In this document: piece by piece, positions 24,209-36,245 of the stretch | How the letters are laid out: every line of letters begins with the position of its first letter | Numbering within the stretch: the stretch's first letter is position 1 | Translations under genes and position numbers: made by a program | DNA from: Oasisia sp. SBJ-2009 | Lineage: Eukaryota; Annelida; Polychaeta; Sabellida; Siboglinidae | Direction of reading: 5' to 3' | DNA: 64,000 nt | Assembly: GCA_964017155.1 (NCBI GenBank) | Contig: OZ024857.1 | Span: 7,877,190-7,941,189 of the forward strand | The notes under the pieces: model-generated | The model's input: the letters and a program-made list of their open reading frames with translations, nothing else | The model's database searches: none | Told to the model about the DNA's origin: nothing

Positions 24209-25519
24209 TCTGGATCACAATCAAAATACAAGGAACGAAAGACATTACAATAGGTGCTTTCTATAGATCACCACAATTTGGCAACACAAGTGAATATATG
24301 CATGAACTACGAGAATCTATCAACAAAATTAAACACTCAAATAAGGAACATATGGCTAGGAGGAGATTTCAACCTTCCCGATATAAACTGGGACATACTC
24401 AGCCCAAAACCAGGTGGAACTGCTCCCGGACTATCAAAAATCCTACTAGAAATCTCAAATGACTTTGGACTGGAACAAATAGTACGTGAACCCACTAGAA
24501 TAAATAATACCTTGGACTTGTTCTTCACAACTAACCCTACCCTTGTTGAAAGATCTACAATAGTACCAGAAATAAGTTACCATGACGGAATCCCAATAAT
24601 CATAACCAGCTGCAAACCCAGAGTCATCAAGCAAAAACCCCGCAAAATATACATGTACCATAAAGCCAACACCCAAGCCCTAATAGAAGACCTGCTCAAA
24701 TGGAGCAACAATTTTGCAATCAAGGATATGTCCACGAAAACAGTTGACGAAATGTACACAGAATTCCAAACTGCCCTTAATTCAGCAATGAACTCTCACA
24801 TACCGACTAAAATAATAACAAAACGTAACCAAACACCGTGGATAAATAGACGTATAAAACGACTGCACAAACGTAAACAAAGAGCCTTTAACACCCACAA
24901 AATACACAGAAACCAAGCCAGTCATGAACAATTTTGTAAGGCACGCAAACATGCACACACAGAAACAAGAAAGGCCCACAGGCTGTATATCGCATCAATC
25001 TGTTCTGACTCGGCAAAACGATCCTGGTCCTACCTCAAAAGCCTAAAAGTAGACACTATTGGAATACCAACCCTAACTAAAGACCACCAGACAGAATCAG
25101 ACAACAAACTTAAAGCTGAAATCCTGAATGACCAATTCAAATCAGTTTTCACAAAAGAAAACACCAACTTTCCAAAATAACCATACTCAAACGTACCAGC
25201 TATGCCTGACATTACCATCACAGCAAAGGGAGTCGCCAAATTACTAAACGAGTTAAAAACAAACAAATCAACAGGACCCGATGACGTACCAGCAAGAATA
25301 TTACAACTTGCTGCCAATGAACTAGCCCCAGCTCTTACAGTAATCTTCCAAAAATCAATCACCACAGGTGAACTTCCCCTCTCATGGTTGCAAGCCAACA
25401 TCACCCCAATCTTTAAGAAGGGAGATCGAACTCTTCCATCAAATTACCGTCCCATCTCCCTAACTTCAATATGCTGCAAACTCCTTGAACACATTATTTA
25501 CTCCAACATAATGGACCAT
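24209..25519 (+). pseudogene. Nested LINE ORF2, 5' piece: endonuclease and start of RT
   Basis: Reads IIWITIKIQGTKD, IGAFYRSP, then after a frameshift near 24,350 WLGGDFNLPDINWD, IVREPTRINNTLDLFFT, and YHDGIPIII in place of the usual SDH site. A TAA at 25,178 interrupts the linker. RT continues with LKTNKSTGPDDVPARIL, ITPIFKKGDR and NYRPISLTSICCKLLEHII. It is cut after the codons for NIMDH, where CR1-like copy 2 enters. At least one frameshift and one stop show long decay. Confidence 0.85.
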
Positions 25520-26234
25520 TGGCGGGAACATTGGCGGGAGCAGATGTTTGAAATTGGTGGTGCATAAAAGTTGAAAAACAAGAGGAAATATTGACTGATA
25601 AGTATTATTCTTATGTGAAGATTATTCATAAAGCAGTACTAGACATATATTGGGTAATAGTTTGGTTAAAGGTTTGTCAGTTAACAGTATTTTTGACCAG
25701 ATTAGAATATAGTGGGTGATAATAGGGTAATTTAGCCTTCGACAAGTTTGTAAACAAGATTTATCAGATATAGTATTCAGCATAACAGCTACAGTATTAT
25801 TCTTATGTGAAGATTATTCATAAAGTTTTAGTAAAAGTTTGTTAGTTAAAAGTATTTATGAGCAGATTAGCATAGTGTGTGATAATAGGGTAATCTAGCC
25901 TTCGACAAGGTTGTTTACAAGATTTAGCAAATCTGATTATTTGATAGAATATGTAACATATAAAGTAGCAAACATAACAGCTACATAAATAAGATAATAC
26001 TTTGATCAGGTAGCATTGTTATTAAAAAATAAGCAAGCTTTCTAGTAGAAACCTTAGTTTGTTTATGTTGGTAGTGTCCAACGTGTCCGCTAGGGAACGG
26101 TGCCAGTAAAGACTAAATTTGTCAGTTGTGTATAACATAAAGTGAGCTGCAGTTACTGTCCACATTAAACAGTCTTTCTAAAGACTAATTGGTATACAGA
26201 CTGAGTAAATTTAGAGTTCCTGTGATATCATAAT

Positions 26235-27372
26235 ATGGCCCCTTGCAAGCGGCAAGTGAAGGCAAGGAGGCACTTAGTATGTGACTATTGTCACAGCTTT
26301 GTCGATTTTGCTCTATCCGGATGCACAAAGTCATGGGCAGAAACAATGGAGGAAGACTTTACTTTCCAGTGCACAGGGTGTTGTAAAGTGGAATGTCTTA
26401 CAGTAGAGTTAGCTAGACTAACCGATATTGTGAAGGGGCTGGAGATGAAAATAACCAAAGAGACGGATGGAAGAGGACGGAATGAGCAATGCAGTCACAA
26501 GAAGGATGAAGACATGAGATTGAGAGGAGGGAGGGTGAGTGCAAGGAAAACAAATGGAGAAAGAACAAGAGAAAGCACGGCATGCAGGAAGGTGACAGGG
26601 GAGAAAGTGACAGTAGATGAAGGGGGGACAATGGAACAGGAGAGGAGAGAAGTTCATGTGACCGGAGGAAAGATGAATGGAAGAAAGGAACTGAGAGTAA
26701 ATGTGCCGAAAGGGAAGTCAATAACAGGGATGATGACAGGACGAAAAGACGCAGGGGAAAAAGGAACAACAGAGAAGGCGGGAGGAAGGAAAGTGAGATG
26801 CAACACGGAGGAGCTACTCTGAGGCAGTGATTGAGGGGGCATCGAGAACAGAAAGGGTGTTTATGGGCGACTCAATTTTGAGAAAGACAGACAAGACTTT
26901 AAACAAAGGCGAAGATGTTGTTGTTTGTCTTCCGGGCTCTCGGATAGAGAATGTGACAGAAAGGGTAGGGAACGTGTTGGGGCATGGCCAGGGAGGATCT
27001 ATATTAGTACATGTAGGGACGAACAATGCAGCCAAGGAGGGGACAACTAGAATAGTGCAAAGATACAGACAGTTGGTAGGGAAGCTGAAGAAGACAAGAG
27101 TTGAGCAGATTATTCTCTCAGGAATTTTGCCAGTGATGGGAGGAAGGGGTGTAGCCTATAGAAACTGCAAGAGGATGGCAATCAACGTTCTAGTAGAGCA
27201 GATGTGCGAAGAAGAAGGAGTTGGATTTGTAGATTTGTGGGGATACTTTGTGGGAAAAGAAGATATGTATATGAGAGATGGCCTCCATCTAAGCGGAAAG
27301 GGTGCAGCAGTTTTCTCTGAGAACTTGCTTCGATCTATGGACAGGGGAACAGGTTTCAGTTATTTAAACTAG
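26235..27372 (+). pseudogene. CR1-like ORF1, copy 2 (frameshifted)
   Basis: Starts MAPCKRQVKARRHLVC with the same Cys finger as copy 1. A deletion in the linker near 26,795 (copy 1 has extra bases before GATGCAA) puts the esterase half into another frame, open from 26,827 to 27,372. The esterase half keeps GDSIL, HVGTNN and DGLHLSGKG. So both domains are preserved in sequence but not in one protein. Confidence 0.85.
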
Positions 27373-30232
27373 ATTCGCAGGGGGGATTCACAGAGAAGCC
27401 AAATACTGGAGGCACAGATAAGGACAGCACAAAGAAAACGGCAAAGAACAGTCTGGAAAACTCTACCACATTTGGTTATAAATGTGTTTGTTTAAATGCA
27501 AGGAGCATAGTAAACAAAAGAAATGAACTAAACATTATGGTAGAAGATACTGACCCTCACATAATAGGTATAACTGAATCTTGGGCCACCCCCGACATAT
27601 CAGATGCCGAATTAGGAATGACAGGATATGTCATGTTTAGGAAAGACAGAATAGGGAGAAGGGGAGGTGGCGTTATTTTATATATTAAAGAATCCATCCA
27701 GGCTTACGAAATAAAATTAGAAAAAGAAGCAGAATGTGAAGAAGCTGTCTGGTGTAACATAGTTTCAGGAAACTCAACGTTAACTGTTGGGTTAGTTTAT
27801 CGAAGTCCAAACATAAACACAGAAGAGAATGAGAAAATACAAAACGCTATAAAGGAAGTCAGTAAACGGGACTGTATAATTATGGGGGATTTTAACCATG
27901 GGCGTATACAGTGGAAATCTCTACAGAATACTGGGAGTGAAGATCAAAAGTTTTTAAATTTAGTACAAGACAGTTTCCTTATTCAACATGTGTTAGAACC
28001 AACAAGGGGTGAGAACGTGTTGGACATAGTGTTGAGCTCACAGAAGGAATTTATTGATAATGTCAGGATAGGTGAGCCACTGGGATGTAGTGATCACAAC
28101 CAGATATATTTTATCATCAAAGTAAAAGGAGAACAGAATCGAAAAATACGGTACAGGAAAAAATTTCACAAAGGAAGATATAAGGACATGAGGAAATATT
28201 TAGCAAAGATAGACTGGAATAACACACAGAATGTTGGAATATCTTAAAGAGTGAAATTGACTGCATTGTCGAAAAATTTGTCCCCTTGAAAAAACAAGGG
28301 AAACGGTCAAAAAAGAAACACTTATCAAAAGAAGCCATTAGAAAAATCAAATACAAGCAAATGATGTGGAAGACATATAGACATAATGGAAGTGAAGAAG
28401 ACTATGCCATTTATAAAGAAGCACTTAACCAAGCTACAGCTGAAATTAGAAATTCAAAGAGAAGCTATGAACAAAAATTAGCTTTTAATATAAAACATGA
28501 CAGCAAGAGTTTTTATGCGTATGTTCGAAGTAAACAGAAAGTTCAGGATAAGGTCGGACCTCTAGAAGATAGTGATGGAAAAATAATAACAGAGGGATTC
28601 TTAATGGCAGAAAACCTAAATGAATACTTTAGTTCGGTATTTACCAGGGAAGATATTAGTGCATTACCAGTACCAGAGATTAAATTCGAAGGGAGAGAGT
28701 CAGACTATTTAGGACAACTAATTGTAACACCAAAAATGGTAGCTAAGAAAATAAGGGACATGAAGGATAATAAGTCACCTGGAGTGGATGGGATTCCTCC
28801 CAAATTACTACTGGAAATTGTAGAACAAATTAGCACACCACTTGCAACAGTGTTCAATTTGGCATTAGAGGAAGGAGTAGTTCCGTTAGAATGGAAAGAA
28901 GCAAACATCATACCATTATTTAAAAAAGGATCAAGAAGCAAGTCAGAGAACAATAGACCAGTGAGTTTAACATCGGTGATTTGTAAACTATTAGAAAGAC
29001 TAATTAAAGAGCACTTGGTTGATTTTCTTGTTAAAAATAACTTGATTAACCCATCTCAACATGGGTTTCTAAAAGCGAGGTCATGCTTAACAAATATCTT
29101 ATGTTTTTTGGAAGATGTCACAAAGTGGGTAGATGAGGGATCACCAGTAGATATAATATACTTAGATTTAAAAAAAGCTTTTGACAAAGTGCCACATCAA
29201 AGATTACTACTTAAACTGAAGGCCCATGGCATAGGCAATGTTATGATTAACTGGATAGAAAAATGGCTTATTGATAGAAGACAAAGAGTAGTAGTTGATG
29301 GGGAGGTTTCAAACTGGAAATCGGTTTTGAGTGGAGTACCGCAGGGATCAGTATTGGGACCTATTTTGTTCTTAATATATATCAATGATTTGGATGATGA
29401 TATAACAAGCAAGGTGTTGAAGTTTGCGAATGATACAAAAGTGTTCAGAAAAATAAAAAGTGATACAGATAGACAGCAATTACAAGATGATCTAAATAAG
29501 TTGACCGAATGGTCTGAGAAGTGGCAAATGCTGTTTAATTATGGGAAGTGTAAGTGCCTCCACACAGGACATGGGAATGAAGATGCACAATATACAATGG
29601 GTGATACTGTACTAAATACTACCGTAAAGGAAAAGGACTTAGGGTTAACTATTAGTGCTGATATGAAGGTATCGGAACAGTGTGCAATTGCAGCAGCGAA
29701 GGGAAACCAAATTCTTGGATTAATTAGGCGAAATATAGTGTACAAGGAAAAAGAACTAATAATACCACTGTACAAAACAATAGTTAGGCCTCATTTAGAA
29801 TATTGCATACAGGCATGGAGGCCATATCGCAAGAAGGATATTGATATACTAGAAAGAGTACAAAGAAGAGCAACCAAAATGATACAAAAACTCAGGAATA
29901 TTAGTTATGAAATGCGTCTAACAGAATGTGGATTAACAACACTAGAAACCAGGAGACTGCGAGGAAATCAGATAGAAGTTTTTAAAATATTGAATGGGTA
30001 TGAAAATATTGACAGAAATATTTTTTTCTCAGTCAAGGAAGAGAGAAGGACTAGAGGACATGGAGTTACATTAGCAAAGAAGCAATGTAGATTAGATATT
30101 AGAAAATTTTCATTTTCACAAAGAACAGTAAATGAATGGAACAGATTATCGGCTGATTGTGTAAGTGCTAGTAGTGTTAATATGTTCAAAAATAAAATTG
30201 ACATGTACCTAAGAAGGGCGGGGTACATTTAG
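27366..30232 (+). pseudogene. CR1-like ORF2, copy 2: frameshift after EN and altered RT catalytic site
   Basis: The endonuclease frame is open from about 27,366 to 28,247 with CLNARS, GITESWA, GDFNHG and SDHNQ. About 19 bp present in copy 1 (TGAAGAATAAGACAGCAA) are missing near 28,226, shifting the frame. RT is then open without interruption for 648 codons (28,286-30,232) with ANIIPLFKKGS, YLDLKKAFD and GVPQGSVLGP. The catalytic box reads FAND where copy 1 has FADD: the first of the paired aspartates is Asn. This substitution removes a metal ligand, so the RT is expected to be inactive despite its intact length. Confidence 0.88.
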
Positions 30233-30331
30233 ATAGATAGGTTGGACTCTCGATAAGCCAAATGGCTTCCTTGTCCACCTGCCATCTAGAGTTGATTCTC
30301 TAGGTGGCAATCTTGTTAAATCTTGTTAAAT

Positions 30332-31534
30332 CTTGACCAACACTCAATTCTGTCTGACAAACAACATGGCTTCCGCAGTAAACACTCGACTGAAACCCAG
30401 TTAATACTCACAACACATGATCTATCCAAATCTCTAAATAATAAATCACAAGTAGACATGATCATAATGGATTTCTCAAAAGCATTCCATACTGTCCCTC
30501 ATAACCGGCTCCTAAACAAATTAAAAAGATATGGCATCAACACCAAAACACATGCCTGGATTTCTAAATTCCTCACAAGCCATGAACAGAGAGTGGTGGT
30601 CAGTGGAGAACATTCCCCCTGGATCCATGTTGAATCTGGTGTACCACAAGGCACGGTACTAGGCCCTCTTCTCTTCCTGATATACATCAACGATTTACCT
30701 AACAATATCCACTCCACAGTCCGTCTGTTTGCAGATGACTGTGTCCTGTATAGAGAAATTAACAACCAATTAGACTCACAAGAACTACAGAAAGACCTAG
30801 ACGAATTAACTAAATGGGAACATGACTAGCAAATGCACTTTAACCCCGACAAATGCTTTGCGATGAGACTAACTCATGCAAGAAATATAAAACCATTTAA
30901 TTATACCCTAGGAAACACAACACTACAAGAAAAAGACAGACACTCATACCTAGGAATATGCATAACCAAAGACTTAAACTGGAACAAACATATACATCAG
31001 ATAACAGCCTCAGCAAACCGCACCCTAGCATTCATCAGACGCAATCTCCACTCATGCCCCATAAACATCAAAACAACAGCCTACACAACCCTAGTTTGAC
31101 CACTTTTAGAATACTCATCTTCAGTATGGGACCTCCACACCCAGACCCTAATCAACCAAATCGAAATGGTTCAAAGACGCGCAGCCCGTTTCTGTCTTAA
31201 CGACTATACATCTAGAGAAGCGGGGTGCATGTCAGAAATGCTAAACCAATTACACTTACATCAAATAAAAACCAGACGAACAAACAGACGCCTCACCATA
31301 CTCCACAAAGCCATCTATGGACACCTATCCTTGCCTGTCAATAACCTCCTCCAGCCCGTACAACGCCTATCAAGACATTTAAACACTAAAGCATTCAACA
31401 CTATCCATGCCAGTAAGAACTGCTATAAATATTCATATTTCCCTAAAACAATAAGAGACTGGAATTCCCTGCCAGATGCAATAGTTAACATTTCTAAACC
31501 ACAACATTTTAAACAAGATCTAATACACGACTAA
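30332..31534 (+). pseudogene. Nested LINE ORF2, 3' piece: RT palm to C terminus
   Basis: Resumes with LDQHSILSDKQHGFRSKHS, then MDFSKAFHTVPHNRLL, SGVPQGTVLGPLLFL and LFADDCVLY. In-frame stops occur at 30,827 (TAG where Trp is expected between WEHD and QMHFN) and at 31,097 (TGA before PLLEYSS, where LVRPLLEY would be usual). The tail FPKTIRDWNSLPDAIV marks the normal C terminus of this LINE group. The catalytic FADD is intact, so inactivity comes from the stops. Confidence 0.85.
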
Positions 31535-31897
31535 CAACCCAACAGCATGCGCACCCAACCCTGACCGTTTGACTCCACCAGAAGTGTTGGCCAGTATTCC
31601 AACAAGAAAAGACAAGATAAGAATACATTCATTTCATGTAAAAACTCATACACATACACCATATACATGGGAATGGCGAGATACATGATATACCAATGCA
31701 AATAAAACTGATCTTGGTGCTGTGCAACAAATTCCACAAATACTGGAACTAAGACCCCGGTACAAAGTGCCTATATATGTATGTATTGAATTATAATATA
31801 CCTGTGTATAATTTATTATATACAAATTTTATAAATAATAATTATTAATATTGCTAAAATAAAATAATTGATAAATGTGTTTTTTCTGTTATCCGAA

Positions 31898-31901
<4 letters not shown>

Positions 31902-31957
<56 letters not shown>

Positions 31958-31961
31958 CTGA
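31902..31961. repeat. (AC)n(AT)n microsatellite in the foldback left arm
   Basis: Directly visible. The right arm lacks it at the matching place (near 33,960), where it has CACATATATTGTCAGATAAA. Confidence 0.95.
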
Positions 31962-32250
31962 CAATATATGTGATTTTTGAGAAAACAAAGTAGCTCCCAA
32001 ATTTGTTGCACATCCATCGATATTTCTACTTGTCCATAATAGGTTCTACCTTCCCAAAAGACCGGTATTCGGGTCTCTGTATAATTCTATGTGAAACACA
32101 AAATATAAGAGAATGGTTGCAAGTTTTGTTACATAGCAGGTACAGTCTAATTTACTGATAAGTGAAAGACATTAAAATTATGACAGGCGAATTATGGTTT
32201 TGTACTTATTCCAAGGTTATCATCTATTCACCTATCTGAATTATTTGTAC

Positions 32251-32253
<3 letters not shown>

Positions 32254-32339
<86 letters not shown>
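32254..32339. repeat. (AT)n microsatellite in the foldback left arm
   Basis: About 85 bp of pure AT, not present in the matching part of the right arm. Confidence 0.95.
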
Positions 32340-32340
<1 letters not shown>

Positions 32341-34532
32341 TTAAATCACTGATGATATACATGAGTTTTTCACTAAGAATGGTGTTGTGCTATATTGGAA
32401 TTGACAACAGCCACTGCTATACTGCTAATTGGATTAGACCTACCTGTGGAAAAATGACCCACCCCGTTGTTACTTTATGGATCCTTATTTATGTATGTAT
32501 TTGAGTATTAATCACATTGGGAATAATGTTTCTTTTAAATTTATGCAACATAGCACTTTGATACTATGATAACGTTATTCCATACTACTGCTTTCCAGTG
32601 GAAGATGCACAAACTGCTATAGGCAAATTTAACACATTTCTATGGTATAGTATATTGCTTATGATACATTGTAAACAAATCAAGTTTAGGTAGTTACCAA
32701 ATATGCATTTGATAATTACAACAATTTAAATGTTTTATATATATTTGAAATCATGTTTTTGACACCATAATCATGTTATATTACAGCACATAACTGACTT
32801 CATCTTGATATTTACTGTGATGCTTGCATGGCACATAACCACCTAAACAGGATTTTGGTATCATGTATCATGAATTATAGGTAACTATTCTATATAGAAT
32901 AATGACCCCCGAAATATATTATAAGTTTTATAGCCATGCAAAAACATGTATTCAGTAATTATCAAATGGATGTTTATTGTGATGAATACATGTATGAATC
33001 ATGCACGGCCATAACCATCTAATTTATATTTTTTTACAATTGAGTTATGGACAATGGGTCAATAAATATGCCATACAAATATCACCCAACCAACCCTAGC
33101 CCCACCTAAAACATTTAAATTGTTGTAATTATCAAATTGATCGATATTTTATAACTACATAAACTTGATTTTTTTACAATGTATCATATTCATAAGCAAT
33201 ATATTATACCTTAGAAATATGTTAAATTTGCCTACAGCAGTTACGTGACATGTTTCACATAAATTAGACATGAAATGGAATACTGGTGTTGCTCCAAGTG
33301 TTCAACAAAACGTGCCCATTAAACAGTGTGAGTTTGAAAAGATCTTCCACTGGAAAACAATGTAATTGTTATGGAATAGCATTCGCAATGTATCAAAGTA
33401 CAATTTTGAATAAATATAAACAAAACATTACTCTCAATACGATTAATACTCAAATATATATAGAAATAAAGATCCACAAAGTAACAAAGGGTGGGTAATT
33501 TGTCTACACAAAGGTCTTATTCGGTTAGCAGCATAGCTATTATATTGTTAGTCATTTGTCAGTCGATGTGTGCTCAAAGCAGGATCACACATTTCTCTCT
33601 TGTCAATTGCAGTACAGCACAATGCCATTGTTAGTAAAACAACTTAATGTAATGTATATAATATGAGTACAAATAATTCAACTGTACATATGTAAGGATG
33701 TATAACAGTAATAACCTTTGAATAAACACAAAACTATAATCCACATGTTGTAATGTTACTGTCTTTCACTTATCAATAAACATGCAGCAGCAAGTTAATA
33801 ACCATTTTCTTATATTTTGTGTTTCCCGGACCATATCATTATACAGAGACCCGACTACCTCTCTTTTGGAAGGGTAAGCCCTATTATGTACAGGTAGCAT
33901 TATCGGTGGATGTGTAACAAATTAGGGAGCTACTTTGTTTTCTCAAAAATCACATATATTGTCAGATAAACATATATGTGTTTGTAGTTTATTTCAGGTC
34001 ATAAAGCACATCTCAACTGGCATACAAGTTAACATCTGACCGATAACAATATTATCCTACATAAAGTAATAAGCCCTAGTCATAACATTATTCATACCTG
34101 GTACTTGTGTATTTAGTATATTATGTATATTCATAGACTGTATATTTGCAAAGTGATAGCATAGCAAATATTACAATAACTTTTTAAGTGAGTATATGCA
34201 AGCACATATATCAGATCACAGAAAAAAAACATTTATCGATTTATTTTATTTTAGCAATATTAATAATAATTATTTATAAAATTTGTATATAATAAATTAT
34301 ACACAGGTACATTATAATTCAATATATACATATATAGGCACTGGAACCTTTGTAACGGGGGCCTTAGTTCCAGTATTTGTGGAATTTGTTGCACAGCACC
34401 AATATCAGTTTTATTTGCATTGGTATATCATGTATCTCGCCATTCCCATGTATATGGTGATTTATATGTGTATGAGCTTATCGTTTTCTTTGAACATTTT
34501 TGGAACAGAATATATACCCTCAGTGTTTATGA

Positions 34533-34632
34533 AGTATGTGTAAATGCAGCCATAATACACAGAGGGCCACTTTGACATAATTAGTATGTGTAAATGCAGC
34601 CATAATACACAGAGGGCCACTTTGACATAATT
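34533..34632. repeat. Perfect tandem duplication, 50-bp unit
   Basis: Two identical 50-bp copies beginning AGTATGTGTAAATGCAGCCA at 34,533 and 34,583. The left arm of the foldback has a single copy (24,100-24,150, reverse orientation), so the duplication is secondary and recent. Confidence 0.95.
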
Positions 34633-34734
34633 ATCATCTACCCATTCCGTACTGTCTGTGACGTGTCAAGCCTGAAGCAGTGAAGGCTGTCTGGAAAGGT
34701 GAGGGACATAGATGGTAGACTAGTAGGGGAAGTA

Positions 34735-34969
34735 GGGGCATGTCCGCACACTTAAGCTGAAACAAGCTATAGATAATGCACTGTGTGTGCTAAGAGGGTG
34801 ATATTTAATATTCAGAATGAGCAATCATATTACTTTGTTGTATATAGTTAGTTAAGAAATCGCATATCCCATCAGATATTTAAATATTTGGTCAAATGTA
34901 GAGGCATAACTTTGTGTGGACATGCCCCAAGGTACGGGGCATAGCCGCACACTGTGTGCGGTTATGCCC
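34735..34969. mobile_element. GGGGCAT hairpin element, copy 1
   Basis: Begins GGGGCATGTCCGCACAC (34,735-34,751) and ends with its reverse-complement form, GTGTGCGGTTATGCCC. The last 33 bp form a near-perfect palindrome by themselves, and GTGTGGACATGCCCC lies just before it. A second copy with the same start (after GGGGAAGTA) and the same kind of terminal palindrome is at 50,751-51,143. The interior is AT-rich and non-coding. Confidence 0.6.
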
Positions 34970-35361
34970 AGCTAGGAATGGCGAAACAACAGCTCGTCTC
35001 ACACAGCTGACCATTAACTGCAATGATAATATGCATTGGTATGTGTACACTACTGACACGTGCATTACTATAAAAAAACCAGAGAACACAAATAAACGGT
35101 TTCAAGTTTTCATATATACGTACAGTTTAAAAACATATACAGTAGCCTTGAATCATAGTCCACGTTTATTCCTCCTTGAGAGTCAAAGCAAACAACAGCA
35201 AGATTTTGTAACGGGGAAAGTCAAAGTTTGAAACCCAGCTTGTATGAAGCCTTCTAGCTAAAACAGCATAGTCTCGTAAAGCGCAAAGTCAAACTAAAAA
35301 CTCAGTTTGTCGGCTGTGCAAGCACGGCTTTGTATGTATACGGGCAAAGTTCTATATTATA

Positions 35362-35411
<50 letters not shown>

Positions 35412-35495
35412 GTAAGTCATTTGATGTTGAGCAGCCATTTTGGATTTCCTTTTTTATTTAATAAAGCCCAAATGTGAGGACTACACACCCACAAC
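34970..35495. other. No gene recognised; (AT)n at 35,362-35,404
   Basis: Mixed sequence containing a short AT microsatellite. Open frames here have no recognisable motif. Confidence 0.5.
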
Positions 35496-36245
35496 GGTAC
35501 CAAATGCGTCATTAAACATTTTGGCCCGCATAAAAAAATGGTCGCCCTCCCAAAAAGGTTTGCGGAGCCCTTGCTTTAGGCCTACTGCCTAAGTACAGGC
35601 CATCGCAGTGTCGTGTCGTGTCGTGTCGTGTCGTGTCGTGTCGTGTCGTGTCGTGTCGTGTCGTGTCGTGTCGTGTCGTGTCGTGTCGTGTCGTGTCGTG
35701 TCGTGTCGTGTCGTGTCGTGTCGTGTCGTGTCGTGTCGTGTCGTGTCGTGTCGTGTCGTTAACTCAAGCAAAGCCTCTGTACCACGACCCTTTCAGCGTC
35801 TCACCTGCAATTCACCAGGTGCACAGAACGCCAGTTATTCTTACCCGTCATGCATCAGTAACTCACGTGCGGCGGGAACGACATCCGGTACAAGGGCGTC
35901 GACTTTTCCTAGACACTGACGCAACGCTATTAAAAACAGAGCTAAGTAGAAAATACATCCACGAGATAGGAGGGGTTTATTCATGTTGTATTGATTGATA
36001 AATCTTGCTTCGTTATTTAAAGAATACGCTATTAAAATTTTCATTACGTTTGTTATACACATTTCTTACCTTTTAATCACATTTTTCCGAACATTGTCTA
36101 TAGTGTTTATTGCTATACTCAGTAGCCGTTGGTCCGGTAAGGTTCCCTAGCTTTTAACTTGGCGTGATATTACAGTTAAGAATATTTGCTCAATATAATC
36201 GACAAAATGGCTGACTGAATATCATAGCCTCGATTACTCAGACTC
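35496..36245 (+). repeat. Dispersed 1-kb repeat, copy 1
   Basis: Collinear with 52,083-53,100. Shared landmarks: CAAATGCGTCATTAAACA at the left edge, GGCCTACTGCCTAAGTACA, CTCAAGCAAAGCCTCT, AGCGTCTCACCTGCAATTCA, ATACATCCACGAGATAGGAG, CAGTAGCCGTTGGTCCGGTA and CGACAAAATGGCTG. Copy 1 lacks two segments of about 190 and 245 bp present in copy 2 but has a large pentanucleotide expansion. No protein is recognisable. Immediately downstream in both copies lies a GTGAGGTGGCAGCA element, so the pair may be one composite unit. Confidence 0.85.
35609..35759. repeat. (TGTCG)n pentanucleotide satellite, about 30 units
   Basis: About 150 bp of pure TGTCG. The paralogous site at 52,195-52,206 has only CAGTGTCGTGTCGCTAAC, i.e. 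two units. Open frames on both strands here are repeat artefacts. Confidence 0.95.

Larger units (their letters stand above)
25520..30331 (+). mobile_element. CR1-like non-LTR retrotransposon, copy 2, full length
   Basis: 4812 bp, matching copy 1 end to end at high identity: same TGGCGGGAA start, UTR, ORF1, ORF2, 3' hairpin and 10-bp terminal repeats. Inserted in the RT frame of an older LINE in the same orientation. The junction rejoins NIMDH to LDQHSIL with no base gained or lost, so there is apparently no target-site duplication. An alternative reading with a GACCA duplication (25,514-25,518 and 30,335-30,339) also stays in frame but would delete three residues expected in the host LINE. 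ORF1 and ORF2 each carry a frameshift. Confidence 0.9.
24209..31640 (+). mobile_element. 5'-truncated, decayed LINE nested in the foldback, itself split by CR1-like copy 2
   Basis: Coding similarity starts abruptly at IIWITIKIQ within the endonuclease, exactly at the foldback breakpoint, and ends about 105 bp after the ORF stop at 31,534. Removing 25,520-30,331 rejoins the reading frame. The RT sequence (FSKAFHTVPHNRLL, SGVPQGTVLGPLLFL, LFADDCVLY) places it in the broad Jockey/CR1/L2 group of LINEs. A possible target duplication (GTAAAA words at both ends) is imperfect. Confidence 0.8.
24044..34692. mobile_element. Large foldback (inverted-repeat) element, left arm split by a nested LINE
   Basis: The right arm (33,108-34,692) is the reverse complement of a left arm that is discontinuous: 24,044-24,208 plus about 31,640-32,735. 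Outer ends read GACAGCCTTCACTGC in both arms. The left arm reaches AAAACGATAA at 24,208 and resumes at CTCATACACATA (about 31,645). The right arm has these two words adjacent, which shows the uninterrupted state. Without the insertion the element would be about 3.2 kb with a 370-bp centre. The arms differ by microsatellites and indels. No transposase is visible, and the termini and target duplication are not resolved. Confidence 0.75.

Noticed and set aside
25514..30339. GACCA as a definite target-site duplication of CR1-like copy 2
   Set aside because: Both GACCA words are expected in the host LINE coding sequence (D-H and D-Q codons), so the match is probably not a duplication.
35589..35998. 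Frames over the TGTCG array
   Set aside because: Pentanucleotide repeat artefacts; the paralogous locus at 52.2 kb has no such frame.
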